Source: Mycobacterium sp. IS-836
GTDB lineage: Bacteria; Actinomycetota; Actinomycetes; Mycobacteriales; Mycobacteriaceae
Reading direction: 5' to 3'
Length of the DNA stretch: 64,000 nucleotides
NCBI RefSeq assembly: GCF_001954275.1
Contig: NZ_MBEU01000044.1
Span: 1-64,000 of the forward strand
Shown: piece by piece, positions 38,581 through 45,588 of the stretch
How positions within the stretch are numbered: position 1 is the first letter of the stretch
Layout: each line of letters starts with the position of its first letter
Made by a program: the position numbers and the translations under genes
Notes under the pieces: generated by a model
What the model saw: the letters and a program-made list of their open reading frames with translations, nothing else
What the model was told of the DNA's origin: nothing
The model's database searches: none

Positions 38581-38605
38581 CACATACGCACCTATCTACT
38601 ACCAT
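38577..38605 (+). promoter_or_regulatory. Second cassette promoter
   Basis: TTGACA at 38577-38582 and TACCAT at 38600-38605 with a 17-base spacer. The first 11 bases, TTGACACATAC, are identical to the promoter at 36216, so both probably respond to the same polymerase state. Unlike the first promoter, the spacer carries no palindrome, and a 34-base leader with GGAAGGGTGAC precedes ATG 38640. Confidence 0.65.
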
Positions 38606-38639
38606 CAGAGATACCAACACCACGGAAGGGTGACAGACA

Positions 38640-39011
38640 ATGAGTGAACGAGACCGCGAAATACTCGCAAAGCACGTTGAGGGCACGGCCAACACCATTC
38701 GCCAGTATGTAGACATACTGGAAGGCGAATCATCGCCAGCCGGCCGAGAGGCTATTTACGCGCTGGCGCACGATGAGGGCGTAGACCCCGACGACTTCGA
38801 CTACACGGAGTCATTGCAGGAATGGCCGCTCGAAATCGTTGACGAGCGCGGCCGAGAGTTCGCCGTGGTCCTGTCAACAGGCGGTCCGCATGTCGAGGTA
38901 GTGGCGGACGGTCTGTCTAGCCCGCGCCTTGAGGGCTATTGGGGCGGTGAGCGGGTTACCCGTTACGGCGACTACCTGAGCACGTTTCTCGACTACTTTA
39001 TTGAGCGCTAG
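38640..39011 (+). CDS. Hypothetical protein, 123 aa
   Basis: N-terminal helix (ERDREILAKHVEGTANTIRQ), central acidic segment, C-terminal beta region with GGPHVEVVADGLSSPRLEGY. First gene of the second transcription unit. Not recognised. Confidence 0.65.
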   Translation: MSERDREILAKHVEGTANTIRQYVDILEGESSPAGREAIYALAHDEGVDPDDFDYTESLQEWPLEIVDERGREFAVVLSTGGPHVEVVADGLSSPRLEGYWGGERVTRYGDYLSTFLDYFIER

Positions 39012-39024
39012 GGAGGTTTTAACG

Positions 39025-39456
39025 ATGAATATCAGAGAGTACGTCGAAGCTAAGGGCTGGCACGTCGAGGTATTAGAAGATCACGGCTTACAGGATCGCG
39101 ACCCGTTCAACTACGTTGACGCTCCGCCGGCGAAATGGCAGCACTACAGCTACCGGGTGCGTGTCCACAACGGCAACGGTCAGCATTTCGACAGCCCATG
39201 GGCGCAAGGCACCGCGATTACGGCCAGCCCTACCGAGCAGGTCGCCGAGATTGTCGATAGCCTACTTAGCGACGTATGGTCGTACCAGCAGGCGCGCGAC
39301 TTTGAAGATTGGGCGCTGGACTTCGGATACGACACAGACTCGCGCAAGGCCGAGAAGCTGTACCGGCAGATAGCGGCAATGGAACCGGGCGTCGTGGCAC
39401 TGTTTGGCGATCAAGACGAGTTTGAACGTGTCGCTACCGAAGTAGAGAGGCTGTGA
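39025..39456 (+). CDS. Hypothetical protein, 143 aa
   Basis: ATG 39025 with GGGAGG about 10 bases upstream is preferred to an earlier in-frame start. Features REYVEAKGWHVEVLEDHG and a C-terminal helix ending EFERVATEVERL. A soluble alpha/beta protein of unknown role. Confidence 0.62.
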   Translation: MNIREYVEAKGWHVEVLEDHGLQDRDPFNYVDAPPAKWQHYSYRVRVHNGNGQHFDSPWAQGTAITASPTEQVAEIVDSLLSDVWSYQQARDFEDWALDFGYDTDSRKAEKLYRQIAAMEPGVVALFGDQDEFERVATEVERL

Positions 39457-40103
39457 CCATGCACGAACTTGACTCGCAAACGATCGACACACCGGCCGGC
39501 GAATACCGCGTGACGTGGTATCACGACGAGGACGCCAACCAGCCAGAGGACGAAGGGTTTAACCTCTTGGTCCACGGCTGGGAACGTTACGGCGCGGATA
39601 GCCGGATTGACATTGAATACGGCGGAGGGCATCTAGCCGGCGAGGTTATGTCGGTACTCCTCACCAGCGGAACGAATCGCGAGGACTCGTGGCCGTGGGA
39701 GCTGCGTAGTGGCGCGGCATTAGTCCGCTATCTACGGCTGAAGGACCGCAAGGGTGTCACGCTGGTTGACCTCGACTATCGTCCCGTAGAGCCGTCTAGC
39801 GACCGCTGGCAGCGTGTCTACGGCGTCGCGTGGTCGCCGGATGACGCGACCGATCCTGACGAGTACGTGAAAAACCGTCTAGCCGAATGGCGTGCATGGG
39901 CCGAGGGCGATTGCTTCGGGTGGGTAGTGACCGACCCGACCGGTAGGGAGATTGAGTATGGGTCCGTTTGGGGTTATTACGGCTTTTGGGACGGCGGTCG
40001 CGAATGGTCGCTGGAAGATGCCAAGGGCGAAGCCATAGCGGACGCCGAAAGCAGGATCGAGCAGGCTAACCGTGTTGGTGCCGGGATAGTGGGGTTAGTG
40101 TGA
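39453..40103 (+). CDS. Hypothetical protein, 216 aa
   Basis: Largest gene of the cassette. GTG 39453 (GTGA overlap) or ATG 39459. Trp-rich, acidic (YRVTWYHDEDANQPEDEGFN, VLLTSGTNREDSWPWELRSG) with a C-terminal helix. No domain recognised; the many aromatic residues and DE clusters recall phage proteins that mimic nucleic acid, but this is speculation. Confidence 0.62.
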   Translation: MTMHELDSQTIDTPAGEYRVTWYHDEDANQPEDEGFNLLVHGWERYGADSRIDIEYGGGHLAGEVMSVLLTSGTNREDSWPWELRSGAALVRYLRLKDRKGVTLVDLDYRPVEPSSDRWQRVYGVAWSPDDATDPDEYVKNRLAEWRAWAEGDCFGWVVTDPTGREIEYGSVWGYYGFWDGGREWSLEDAKGEAIADAESRIEQANRVGAGIVGLV

Positions 40104-40417
40104 TGGCCCACGAGTTTAAGCCCTACGCCGATAACCCTGACTACTGCGTAGCGGAACTGCCAGATAGTGGTGACACGTGCAATCGGCCGCGCGAAGATCA
40201 CACCGTGCACTGGACCGTAACAGATTTCAAGGGCAATAGCGTCCAGTTTGACGGTGGGCGCGACTTACACATCGCCCTGGACATAGCCTATGGTCAATAC
40301 CGAGTGTCGCTTTACGGCAACGCTGAGCATTGGGAAATTGTTAATAGTGCCGGTGACCGATACCCGCGCGAGTCTGAATATGACTGGCAGGTTAATGAGT
40401 ACGGGTATGAGCGATGA
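40103..40417 (+). CDS. Hypothetical protein, 104 aa
   Basis: ATG 40103 overlaps the previous stop. Contains YCVAELPDSGDTCNRPREDH, a Cys/His arrangement that could hold one metal ion, then a beta-rich C-terminus. Confidence 0.6.
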   Translation: MAHEFKPYADNPDYCVAELPDSGDTCNRPREDHTVHWTVTDFKGNSVQFDGGRDLHIALDIAYGQYRVSLYGNAEHWEIVNSAGDRYPRESEYDWQVNEYGYER

Positions 40418-40602
40418 CTGAGCTATGGGAGATTCTGTTTCCGGGGCACAGTTGTCACGTCGGGGCTGTCTATTTGCCATGCGGCGCGCCAGATGGCGAT
40501 GTAATCCGCGCGGCCAAAGATCGATACGGCCGAAGGGCTCTTGCCTACCGCCGTAGCGGTGACGAGACATGGACGACGATTGAGCACGAGAGGATTTACT
40601 AG
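40414..40602 (+). CDS. Hypothetical protein, 62 aa
   Basis: ATGA overlap with its neighbour. Two Cys (GHSCHVGAVYLPCGAP) and a basic C-terminal half. Not recognised. Confidence 0.55.
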   Translation: MTELWEILFPGHSCHVGAVYLPCGAPDGDVIRAAKDRYGRRALAYRRSGDETWTTIEHERIY

Positions 40603-40603
40603 C

Positions 40604-40867
40604 ATGGTCAAGATCTACAAGACTCTAACCCCGCGCCAGTATGTGCGCGAGTATGGCGCACGAGTGCCCATCGGAATCCAGACAGTGAAGGTGCCCGTTT
40701 TCAATGTACGTCTAGCCAAGCATGGCAGAACGCACAAGCAGGACGGCGACCGCGATGGCGATTACACCGTATGCGGGCTGCCGATTACTCCTGACGCGGT
40801 AGCGGGCAGGGAAGTTACGTGCCAGGGATGCATCCGCGGGCTGCGCGCTTGGATCGATCAGCCATGA
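40604..40867 (+). CDS. Hypothetical protein with CxxC, 87 aa
   Basis: ATG 40604, one base after the preceding stop. Basic N-terminal half (YKTLTPRQYVREYGARVPIG) and a C-terminal CQGC with an earlier Cys (TVCGLP), a possible zinc site. Coupled to the HTH gene. Confidence 0.58.
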   Translation: MVKIYKTLTPRQYVREYGARVPIGIQTVKVPVFNVRLAKHGRTHKQDGDRDGDYTVCGLPITPDAVAGREVTCQGCIRGLRAWIDQP

Positions 40868-41091
40868 CCGTAGACCTTAAAGCCATCCGCACTACCGCCG
40901 GCCTCACCCCGACAGAGATGGCCGCGCAATTGGGGCTCAGCCCTCGCAGCGGGCGCATAACCGTCTCGTTGATGGAGGGCCGGGACGATTGGCTACTGTC
41001 GTCGCTGTCCGCCTACTTCAAGGCGTGCGGGGCGGTAGCGGAGTTGGTTGTGACGGTAGAAGGTGACGAGTTTAGGTTTACCGTCGCGTAG
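40864..41091 (+). CDS. Small helix-turn-helix protein
   Basis: 75 residues. LKAIRTTAGLTPTEMAAQLG followed by LSPRSGRITVSLMEG is a Cro/XRE-type HTH by its helix 2 (TPTEMAAQLG) and recognition helix pattern, with a beta C-terminus (LVVTVEGDEFRFTV) that may dimerise. It is a candidate binder of the palindromic site in the cassette promoter at 36226-36237. ATGA overlap with the previous gene. Confidence 0.7.
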   Translation: MTVDLKAIRTTAGLTPTEMAAQLGLSPRSGRITVSLMEGRDDWLLSSLSAYFKACGAVAELVVTVEGDEFRFTVA

Positions 41092-41127
41092 GGACGGTTT
41101 GATTACCCACGGAAGGGAGTAAGTAAC

Positions 41128-41361
41128 ATGGGAAACCCGGCAATGTACAGCGGTATGCTGGCCGAACTGCTAGACAACGTGCTAGGCGAATTTGAGGAGA
41201 CAACGGCCAACCTGGGAGAAGAAGCGTCAATCGAGGATTACGCGGCCGATGTTGTCAGCATGCTAAACCGTTACTACCTAGAACCGGACCCGCTCGCGGA
41301 CCGGAATGAGAGCTACAAACCACCAACGTTCATTGTGGACGTGATGGGTGACGACGCATGA
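41128..41361 (+). CDS. Acidic helical protein, 77 aa
   Basis: ATG 41128 after GGAAGGGAG. Mostly acidic helix (MLAELLDNVLGEFEETTANL, EASIEDYAADVVSMLNRYYL). No family recognised; an anti-repressor or adaptor role would be speculation. Confidence 0.62.
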   Translation: MGNPAMYSGMLAELLDNVLGEFEETTANLGEEASIEDYAADVVSMLNRYYLEPDPLADRNESYKPPTFIVDVMGDDA

Positions 41362-41597
41362 CCACCGGAATCGTCCTCCTGGCGACGTTCTCGCCAATCT
41401 GGATACAACTATTGGTCAATGGCGCAAAGTGGCCCAGCGGGCGAATCACGGTCGTTAAGCGGCGCGGGGAGATTTGGATAGGGCGCGTGGGATTCTTCTA
41501 TCACAAGCTGTACGGCGTCGAGACTCCGCGATTCTCGCTATACGGTCCATCGCCGAAGTTCAAACGGGAGCTTGAACGGATTAGGATGGGGCGATGA
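41358..41597 (+). CDS. Membrane-associated protein, 79 aa
   Basis: Hydrophobic N-terminus (GIVLLATFSPIWIQLLV) and a basic, beta-rich remainder (RITVVKRRGEIWIGRVGFFY). Start in an ATGA overlap with the acidic helical gene. Confidence 0.58.
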   Translation: MTTGIVLLATFSPIWIQLLVNGAKWPSGRITVVKRRGEIWIGRVGFFYHKLYGVETPRFSLYGPSPKFKRELERIRMGR

Positions 41598-41839
41598 GTA
41601 TGCGTTCCGTAGGCCGTAAGGCTATGTTCTGCGTACTCGCGGCGCTAGTGTTCCTGTCGGCGCCCGACGCTAAGGCTGACCCGAGCTGTCACCCTGGCGC
41701 GTGGAACAACACGTGCGGGACATGGCCCGGGCAATTACAGCCAACATGGGAAGTACCGCCCTACGGCGGATGGGGCTACGGGCCGCGGTCACCGATCGCG
41801 TGCAATCCGATTGACCTCACCTGCCAGCCGTACACATGA
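41594..41839 (+). CDS. Secreted small protein, 81 aa
   Basis: Signal peptide (RKAMFCVLAALVFLSAPDAKA, cleavage likely after KA-DA or DAKA) then a Cys/Trp/Pro-rich mature part with four Cys (PSCHPGAWNNTCGTWPG and CNPIDLTCQP). Two disulfides are likely outside the cytoplasm. Resembles short secreted mycobacterial proteins in style. Confidence 0.65.
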   Translation: MSMRSVGRKAMFCVLAALVFLSAPDAKADPSCHPGAWNNTCGTWPGQLQPTWEVPPYGGWGYGPRSPIACNPIDLTCQPYT

Positions 41840-42003
41840 TCTGGCTTATCGTCGGCCTCGTCGGGGTCGGGCTGATCATCCTTGGCCATGTTGCCGAAGG
41901 GTGGCAGGTTGAACCTGTGGACGACGACCAGCCGGAACCGGACGAGACGCCAACCGAAGTGCTCGACTGGAATGGCGACCCGATAGTGGACTTGGATCTG
42001 TAA
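41836..42003 (+). CDS. Single-pass membrane protein with acidic tail, 55 aa
   Basis: Starts in an ATGA overlap. Residues 2-19 are a transmembrane helix (IWLIVGLVGVGLIILGHV), then a strongly acidic tail (DDDQPEPDETPTEVLD). Confidence 0.55.
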   Translation: MIWLIVGLVGVGLIILGHVAEGWQVEPVDDDQPEPDETPTEVLDWNGDPIVDLDL

Positions 42004-42010
42004 GGAGGGT

Positions 42011-42154
42011 ATGAAAGTGAGTCACGTTACCTGGACGGAGGACACCCCGAGGGGGGTTGTGCAGGTTACATGGAACGGTGTCACATACATGGTGGACGGG
42101 GTAGTTGTGCCGCCAGAACGCTACACTGTGGCCATTGCGACGGGGAATTGGTGA
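42011..42154 (+). CDS. Hypothetical protein, 47 aa
   Basis: ATG 42011 directly follows TAAGGAGGGT, a strong ribosome site overlapping the previous stop. Small beta protein (VSHVTWTEDTPRGVVQVTWN). Shares one base with the next start. Confidence 0.55.
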   Translation: MKVSHVTWTEDTPRGVVQVTWNGVTYMVDGVVVPPERYTVAIATGNW

Positions 42155-42312
42155 TGAGGATGCGCAGCGGCCGGCGCAGAAGGGGCAGCGCGGGCCAGGG
42201 GGCGAAGGGCGTGCTGGCCGGCATAGCGGTTGTGCTAGCCCTGTCAGCGGGTACACATGCCTGTGACGAGCAGAGAGCGATACACCAGGAGGTCCGTAGT
42301 GTCGAACGATAG
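42154..42312 (+). CDS. Membrane or secreted micropeptide, 52 aa
   Basis: Basic N-terminus (MRMRSGRRRRGSAGQGAK) followed by one hydrophobic helix (VLAGIAVVLALSAGTHA) and a Cys. This fits a signal anchor; the Cys context is not a clear lipobox. Confidence 0.5.
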   Translation: MRMRSGRRRRGSAGQGAKGVLAGIAVVLALSAGTHACDEQRAIHQEVRSVER

Positions 42313-42520
42313 TGTCTACGTAGCGCACATCGTAGCTATTAACGGCATTGGCTACATGAGTGCCCACCGCTCATTCCAAACGGCAGAGCAGGCACTCGTA
42401 GACAAGGCGATTGATTGGGGGTTCAATAGCCACGGCGAACGACTTGAGGTTGTAGACGACCTGGACGACAACCCCTACGTCCGCAGTTACGGCGTCAGCC
42501 ATCTTCCGATCGAAGCGTAG
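42299..42520 (+). CDS. Hypothetical protein, 73 aa
   Basis: GTG 42299 has AGGAGG six bases upstream and a 14-base overlap with the previous gene. Alpha/beta pattern (SVYVAHIVAINGIGYMSAHR, SFQTAEQALVDKAIDWGFNS). Not recognised. Confidence 0.6.
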   Translation: MSNDSVYVAHIVAINGIGYMSAHRSFQTAEQALVDKAIDWGFNSHGERLEVVDDLDDNPYVRSYGVSHLPIEA

Positions 42521-42529
42521 GGCTACATC

Positions 42530-42607
42530 ATGCAGGTTGACTATTGGCCGTACGCGGTGGCGTCGCTATTCGTCATACTGCTGATCGGAATGAAGAAGTT
42601 CGGATAG
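42530..42607 (+). CDS. Membrane micropeptide, 25 aa
   Basis: ATG 42530 to TAG 42607. Nearly all hydrophobic (WPYAVASLFVILLIGMKK), a single membrane helix. Weak ribosome site, so called with caution. Confidence 0.4.
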   Translation: MQVDYWPYAVASLFVILLIGMKKFG

Positions 42608-42615
42608 GAGGCACT

Positions 42616-42681
42616 ATGTTGCACTACCTGCTGGTGATGGTCCGCCGGGGACTGTTTCAACAGCCCCGCAAGCATGGCTAA
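42616..42681 (+). CDS. Basic micropeptide, 21 aa, last rightward gene
   Basis: ATG 42616 follows AGGAGGCACT. The peptide (MLHYLLVMVRRGLFQQPRK) ends in TAA that shares two bases with the TAG of the convergent leftward gene. Its size makes it uncertain despite the good ribosome site. Confidence 0.38.
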   Translation: MLHYLLVMVRRGLFQQPRKHG

Positions 42682-42851
42682 ACGTCGCGCTGTACGGAGA
42701 TGACACCGCGCGAGGAGCCACTATCGGCACCCCACAAGCAGACGGGGCTGTCCGCCGGCCAGTCGGGCACGGCGTCAACCAGGCTGCGCAGATCGGCCAG
42801 CGTCCAGTTCTCGCGGACAACCTCGTGAATGTCGCGGGTGGTGTCAGCCAT
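42678..42851 (-). CDS. Hypothetical protein, 57 aa
   Basis: ATG 42851 with GAAGGG upstream. Begins ADTTRDIHEVVRENWTLADL, then LVDAVPDWPADSPVCLWGAD. Last gene of the right-arm leftward operon, overlapping its upstream neighbour. Competing readings in the other frames lack a good start. Confidence 0.55.
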   Translation of the reverse strand: MADTTRDIHEVVRENWTLADLRSLVDAVPDWPADSPVCLWGADSGSSRGVISVQRDV

Positions 42852-43164
42852 TTGATCCCTTCAACTTCTTGATCGGTAGCCAGTCGCTCACACAACACGA
42901 CACCGCGATAGCGCCGGGGTAGGCGGCTGCGGTCTCGTGGGCGAGCACTTCGGAAGCGACGCGCACGACGCGGTTCAGGTCGGGGTATTGCACGCCGTAC
43001 CAGGTTCGGACGGTCGGGAGAATCTGCACGTCAAAGTCCTTCACAATCGCCAGACCTGCCCGCACGAGCAGTGAACCAGATAGAGCCACATCGTCTTGTC
43101 GAGGTGTTGGCGGTGTCGACACACGCTGCGGTGCCACCACATGAGGAGTTCGATCATTCGTCAT
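42844..43164 (-). CDS. Hypothetical protein, 106 aa
   Basis: ATG 43164 is chosen to limit the overlap with the zinc-ribbon gene to 11 bases. Contains LVRAGLAIVKDFDVQILPTV and YPGAIAVSCCVSDWLPIKKL. Soluble, unknown. Confidence 0.55.
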   Translation of the reverse strand: MTNDRTPHVVAPQRVSTPPTPRQDDVALSGSLLVRAGLAIVKDFDVQILPTVRTWYGVQYPDLNRVVRVASEVLAHETAAAYPGAIAVSCCVSDWLPIKKLKGSNG

Positions 43165-43252
43165 CCTCGAAGTAATGGGTGCCACGACCGCAACCGCAAT
43201 CACCATTGTCAGCGATTGGGAAGTTGCACTCGGTGCAGTAGAAGGGGCTCAT
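43154..43252 (-). CDS. Zinc-ribbon microprotein, 32 aa
   Basis: SPFYCTECNFPIADNGDCGC: CxxC and CxC about 10 residues apart make a minimal four-Cys ribbon. Flanked by ATGA-type overlaps on the upstream side. Probably a single zinc-binding unit. Confidence 0.55.
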   Translation of the reverse strand: MSPFYCTECNFPIADNGDCGCGRGTHYFEDDE

Positions 43253-43416
43253 TCGGCCCACGCTGCGTCGTGAACGTTGTCAACGATCAGACAGAACCAT
43301 TCCGGATCTGTTGCACGGCCTGCGACGACAATCCACACCGAGTCGTCCCGGCAGTAGTCGTCGACCGTAACCGGCAGGCCGAGCAGTGAGCGATAGACAC
43401 TATCGCGCGGACCCAT
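43249..43416 (-). CDS. Hypothetical protein, 55 aa
   Basis: ATG 43416 is used; TTG 43422 and GTG 43467 are in-frame alternatives. Sequence MGPRDSVYRSLLGLPVTVDD followed by VWIVVAGRATDPEWFCLIVD is a small alpha/beta protein. ATGA overlap with the ribbon gene. Confidence 0.5.
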   Translation of the reverse strand: MGPRDSVYRSLLGLPVTVDDYCRDDSVWIVVAGRATDPEWFCLIVDNVHDAAWAE

Positions 43417-43438
43417 CGTCAAGGGGCCTCGGATTAGG

Positions 43439-43555
43439 TCAGATGATGCACTCGCCGGCGTGTTCACATCGCCACCATTCGCATTTGTCGTCGTTGCAAA
43501 TGTTGATCGGCTTGGTGTCGATCAATTCGAGAAGGTCAGCGTCGTCAACGTCCAC
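43439..43555 (-). CDS. Cys-rich microprotein, 38 aa
   Basis: GTG 43555 follows GGAAGG at 8 bases. Acidic helix (DVDDADLLELIDTKP) then four Cys in CNDDKCEWWRCEHAGEC, with a His, which suits one zinc ion. Confidence 0.5.
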   Translation of the reverse strand: MDVDDADLLELIDTKPINICNDDKCEWWRCEHAGECII

Positions 43556-43703
43556 GCGGATCACCTTCCAGATAGAAACCGTGCTCTGCCATGTGCTCAA
43601 CCAGGCGGCCCTCTGCCGCGGCGCGGTTGATATCCTCCTGGCCCCACCGGGGTCCAAGGAACACATCCCTACCGGGGATTAGGGCGGGGCCGAGGTCATT
43701 CAC
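43545..43703 (-). CDS. Hypothetical protein, 52 aa
   Basis: GTG 43703 overlaps the upstream stop (GTGA). NDLGPALIPGRDVFLGPRWG then a helix (EDINRAAAEGRLVEHMAEHG). Not recognised. Confidence 0.5.
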   Translation of the reverse strand: MNDLGPALIPGRDVFLGPRWGQEDINRAAAEGRLVEHMAEHGFYLEGDPRGR

Positions 43704-43800
43704 CGCAGAACCAATCCCATGCCGACTCGGCTAAATCGCCCAACGATGATTCGCAAAACCAATTCCATGATGATTCGGCCAGCCCCACGCGGTCACTCAC
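43696..43800 (-). CDS. 34-aa peptide with an internal tandem repeat
   Basis: GTG 43800 overlaps the previous stop (GTGA) and its own stop overlaps the next start. The sequence consists of two near-identical units, LAESSWNWFCESSLGD and LAESAWDWFCGE, each with a Trp-x-Trp-Phe-Cys core. The paired Cys could form a disulfide or metal site. No homologue recognised; the repeat argues it is a real peptide. Confidence 0.5.
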   Translation of the reverse strand: MSDRVGLAESSWNWFCESSLGDLAESAWDWFCGE

Positions 43801-44018
43801 GATCCCACCAACACTCGCCGGGCGATACGCTCCACATTGAAGTTGGACACGTTGCCGGCCAGGGTCGAGGTGGGAACGTCCACGTCGCTTTCGGTCCACT
43901 GGCCGTTCTTGGCGCGCTTACCGCGACGCTCAGTGCGAACGGTCTGCTTGTTGGCCAGGAGCGACCCGAGAATCTGTTGGTCGATGAGGTTGGCTTTCGC
44001 AACCGGCTTGGGGGTCAT
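43797..44018 (-). CDS. Hypothetical protein, 73 aa
   Basis: ATG 44018 overlaps the upstream stop. Basic central part (TVRTERRGKRAKNGQWTESD) and a C-terminus NVSNFNVERIARRVLVGS. May contact nucleic acid; unknown. Confidence 0.58.
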   Translation of the reverse strand: MTPKPVAKANLIDQQILGSLLANKQTVRTERRGKRAKNGQWTESDVDVPTSTLAGNVSNFNVERIARRVLVGS

Positions 44019-44125
44019 CGGCGGCGCTTCCGGTAGGGGCATTCGGGGAGTTTCGTCTTGTTGCCGAACACATCTTCGGCCGGCATGTAGCCGATCGTCT
44101 TGTTGCAATGCGGACACTTGTTCAT
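44015..44125 (-). CDS. Zinc-knuckle microprotein, 36 aa
   Basis: MNKCPHCNKTIGYMPAEDV then ECPYRKRRR: CxxC plus a third Cys and a basic tail. AGGAC ribosome site upstream; overlaps both neighbours by 4 bases. Confidence 0.52.
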   Translation of the reverse strand: MNKCPHCNKTIGYMPAEDVFGNKTKLPECPYRKRRR

Positions 44126-44385
44126 GCGAAATCGTCCTCCTCGTCTTCGCCCTCTTCTTCGGACATGAACTGGTGGAACATTTCCAGATAGGTTGGCGAC
44201 AAGGTGAAAGCGCGAGCCCACTCGATCAGCTCAAGCGCCTTGCCCATCTCGATATCTTCGCCGTCGCCCCCGTAGCTGAAGTCGTCCTTATGGATCACCC
44301 CATCGGCGTCCATGTATTCGACAACCCTGATGACGTTGAGGATCACCGCCGACTTTGGGACAAGTTTCGTAAGGTCATCTCTCAT
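44122..44385 (-). CDS. Acidic protein, 87 aa
   Basis: ATG 44385 overlaps the HNH gene stop. Alpha/beta, ending in a strongly acidic tail (MSEEEGEDEEDDFA). Not recognised. Confidence 0.62.
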   Translation of the reverse strand: MRDDLTKLVPKSAVILNVIRVVEYMDADGVIHKDDFSYGGDGEDIEMGKALELIEWARAFTLSPTYLEMFHQFMSEEEGEDEEDDFA

Positions 44386-44801
44386 TGGAACCAGTCCTTG
44401 CTCGTGCGGGGTTGCTGCTTGTCGTTGCCGGCGCCGCGGCTGATGTTGCACCGCAGGTGAGTGGCTTCCAGGTTGCGCGGATCGGTTAGAAGAGGCGACC
44501 CGGGCGGGAGCTTGTCGACGGGAATCTTGTGGTCGGCGGAGGCGGACCAGGGGTTCGGCTTGCGGCCGTGCGACTTGTCGCAGTCAGGTCCGCAAATGGT
44601 CGGAATCTCGTGGGCGGTGTCGACGGTGTATGCGGAGGTGTCCACGCGCCGGCAGATCGGGCGGAGCTTCTTGTCGATGGCCTGACCACAGCGGGCGCAA
44701 ATCGAAGAACCGTTGATGACTATTCGGCGCGAGCGGAGGTAATCCTTCTCGCTGACGCCGCTATACTTTCCGCCGGCCTTGCGTCTGAGGTTTCCGGGCA
44801 A
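44382..44801 (-). CDS. HNH endonuclease
   Basis: 139 residues from TTG 44801, chosen for AGAGG five bases upstream; longer readings collide with the neighbouring gene. Two CxxC pairs (ICARCGQ, ICGPDC) frame a classic HNH core: ASADHKIPVDK (the DH), DPRNLEATHLRCN (the N and H) and NISRG. Small phage HNH proteins nick DNA and often assist packaging, but those sit beside terminase; this one lies in the early arm, so a mobile or recombination role is as likely. Confidence 0.82.
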   Translation of the reverse strand: MPGNLRRKAGGKYSGVSEKDYLRSRRIVINGSSICARCGQAIDKKLRPICRRVDTSAYTVDTAHEIPTICGPDCDKSHGRKPNPWSASADHKIPVDKLPPGSPLLTDPRNLEATHLRCNISRGAGNDKQQPRTSKDWFQ

Positions 44802-45076
44802 GCGACCTCTTTCAAGTTCAACGGCTCCGCAAGCATCAACTGCACAAAGTGCTGGCGCAGAACTTTGGCCACCAGCGAGAGCGCGCCATCGTCGTAGGCG
44901 TGGGTCAGCTCTCCCGAATAGACGGTGGGCCTGCGCTTCGTGGTACCGCACTGAAATTCACCGATGGTCCAGTCGTACGTGTACTCCCCGGCGTCGGTCA
45001 TGGGCTCGTCGCGACGGACGATAGCCACCTCGCCGATTTGGGTGGAGTTCACCATCAGCGGGAACCAGAGGGCCAT
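44720..45076 (-). CDS. Hypothetical protein, 118 aa
   Basis: ATG 45076. The N-terminal 85 residues are beta-rich (WFPLMVNSTQIGEVAIVRRD, YTYDWTIGEFQCGTTKRR); the last 27 overlap the HNH gene in another frame and are low complexity. Similar small proteins occur in actinophages with unknown function. Confidence 0.65.
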   Translation of the reverse strand: MALWFPLMVNSTQIGEVAIVRRDEPMTDAGEYTYDWTIGEFQCGTTKRRPTVYSGELTHAYDDGALSLVAKVLRQHFVQLMLAEPLNLKEVACPETSDARPAESIAASARRITSARAE

Positions 45077-45325
45077 TTACCTACCGAACGGAAACGGAAT
45101 CAGGCTCTTGATGCCACTCACCACAGAAGACACGATGGAGGTAACCGATCCGGTGACCGTCTGTCCGAGCGTGGTGATCACGTCATCGGCGCTCGCACTG
45201 ATGTCCTTGCTCAGCGTGTCAATGGTGTGACTGGCGGCCTCGTCGATACGGCCGGAAACCTCATCCGCCACCACATGGGCGAACTTTGCGAGGCGGGCGT
45301 CGAACCACGCATTGAACTTGTCCAC
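45077..45325 (-). CDS. Hypothetical amphipathic protein, 82 aa
   Basis: GTG 45325 after AAGGGGGAGTA, overlapping the upstream stop by one base. Nearly continuous helix (DKFNAWFDARLAKFAHVVAD to VSSVVSGIKSLIPFPFG) with a hydrophobic C-terminal face; may lie on the membrane. Confidence 0.58.
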   Translation of the reverse strand: MDKFNAWFDARLAKFAHVVADEVSGRIDEAASHTIDTLSKDISASADDVITTLGQTVTGSVTSIVSSVVSGIKSLIPFPFGR

Positions 45326-45588
45326 TACTCCCCCTTGAGGAATGCCAACACCGGCAGAGGCTTGCGGTCGAACTTCCCGCGTGCCATGCGGGTCGGCGAG
45401 AATCCACCCGTCCGCGGCCGGCGGAATGTGCGACGCCGGCGGCTGCGCAAATGCTGGCCCCACTGGCTGATGAAGCGACGACGGGCGGCACGATTCGGGA
45501 TCGGCGTCCAAACGTCGTCGTCGGAGGGCTCGTATTCGATAAGGGCGTTCAGGCGGTCGCTATCGCTCTTGACTTCGGCGACAGTCAC
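45325..45588 (-). CDS. Hypothetical basic protein, 87 aa
   Basis: GTG 45588 (GTGA overlap). Helical acidic start (AEVKSDSDRLNALIEYEPSD) then an Arg-rich block (RAARRRFISQWGQHLRSRRR) suggesting RNA or DNA contact. Longer readings upstream overlap another gene. Confidence 0.55.
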   Translation of the reverse strand: MTVAEVKSDSDRLNALIEYEPSDDDVWTPIPNRAARRRFISQWGQHLRSRRRRTFRRPRTGGFSPTRMARGKFDRKPLPVLAFLKGE

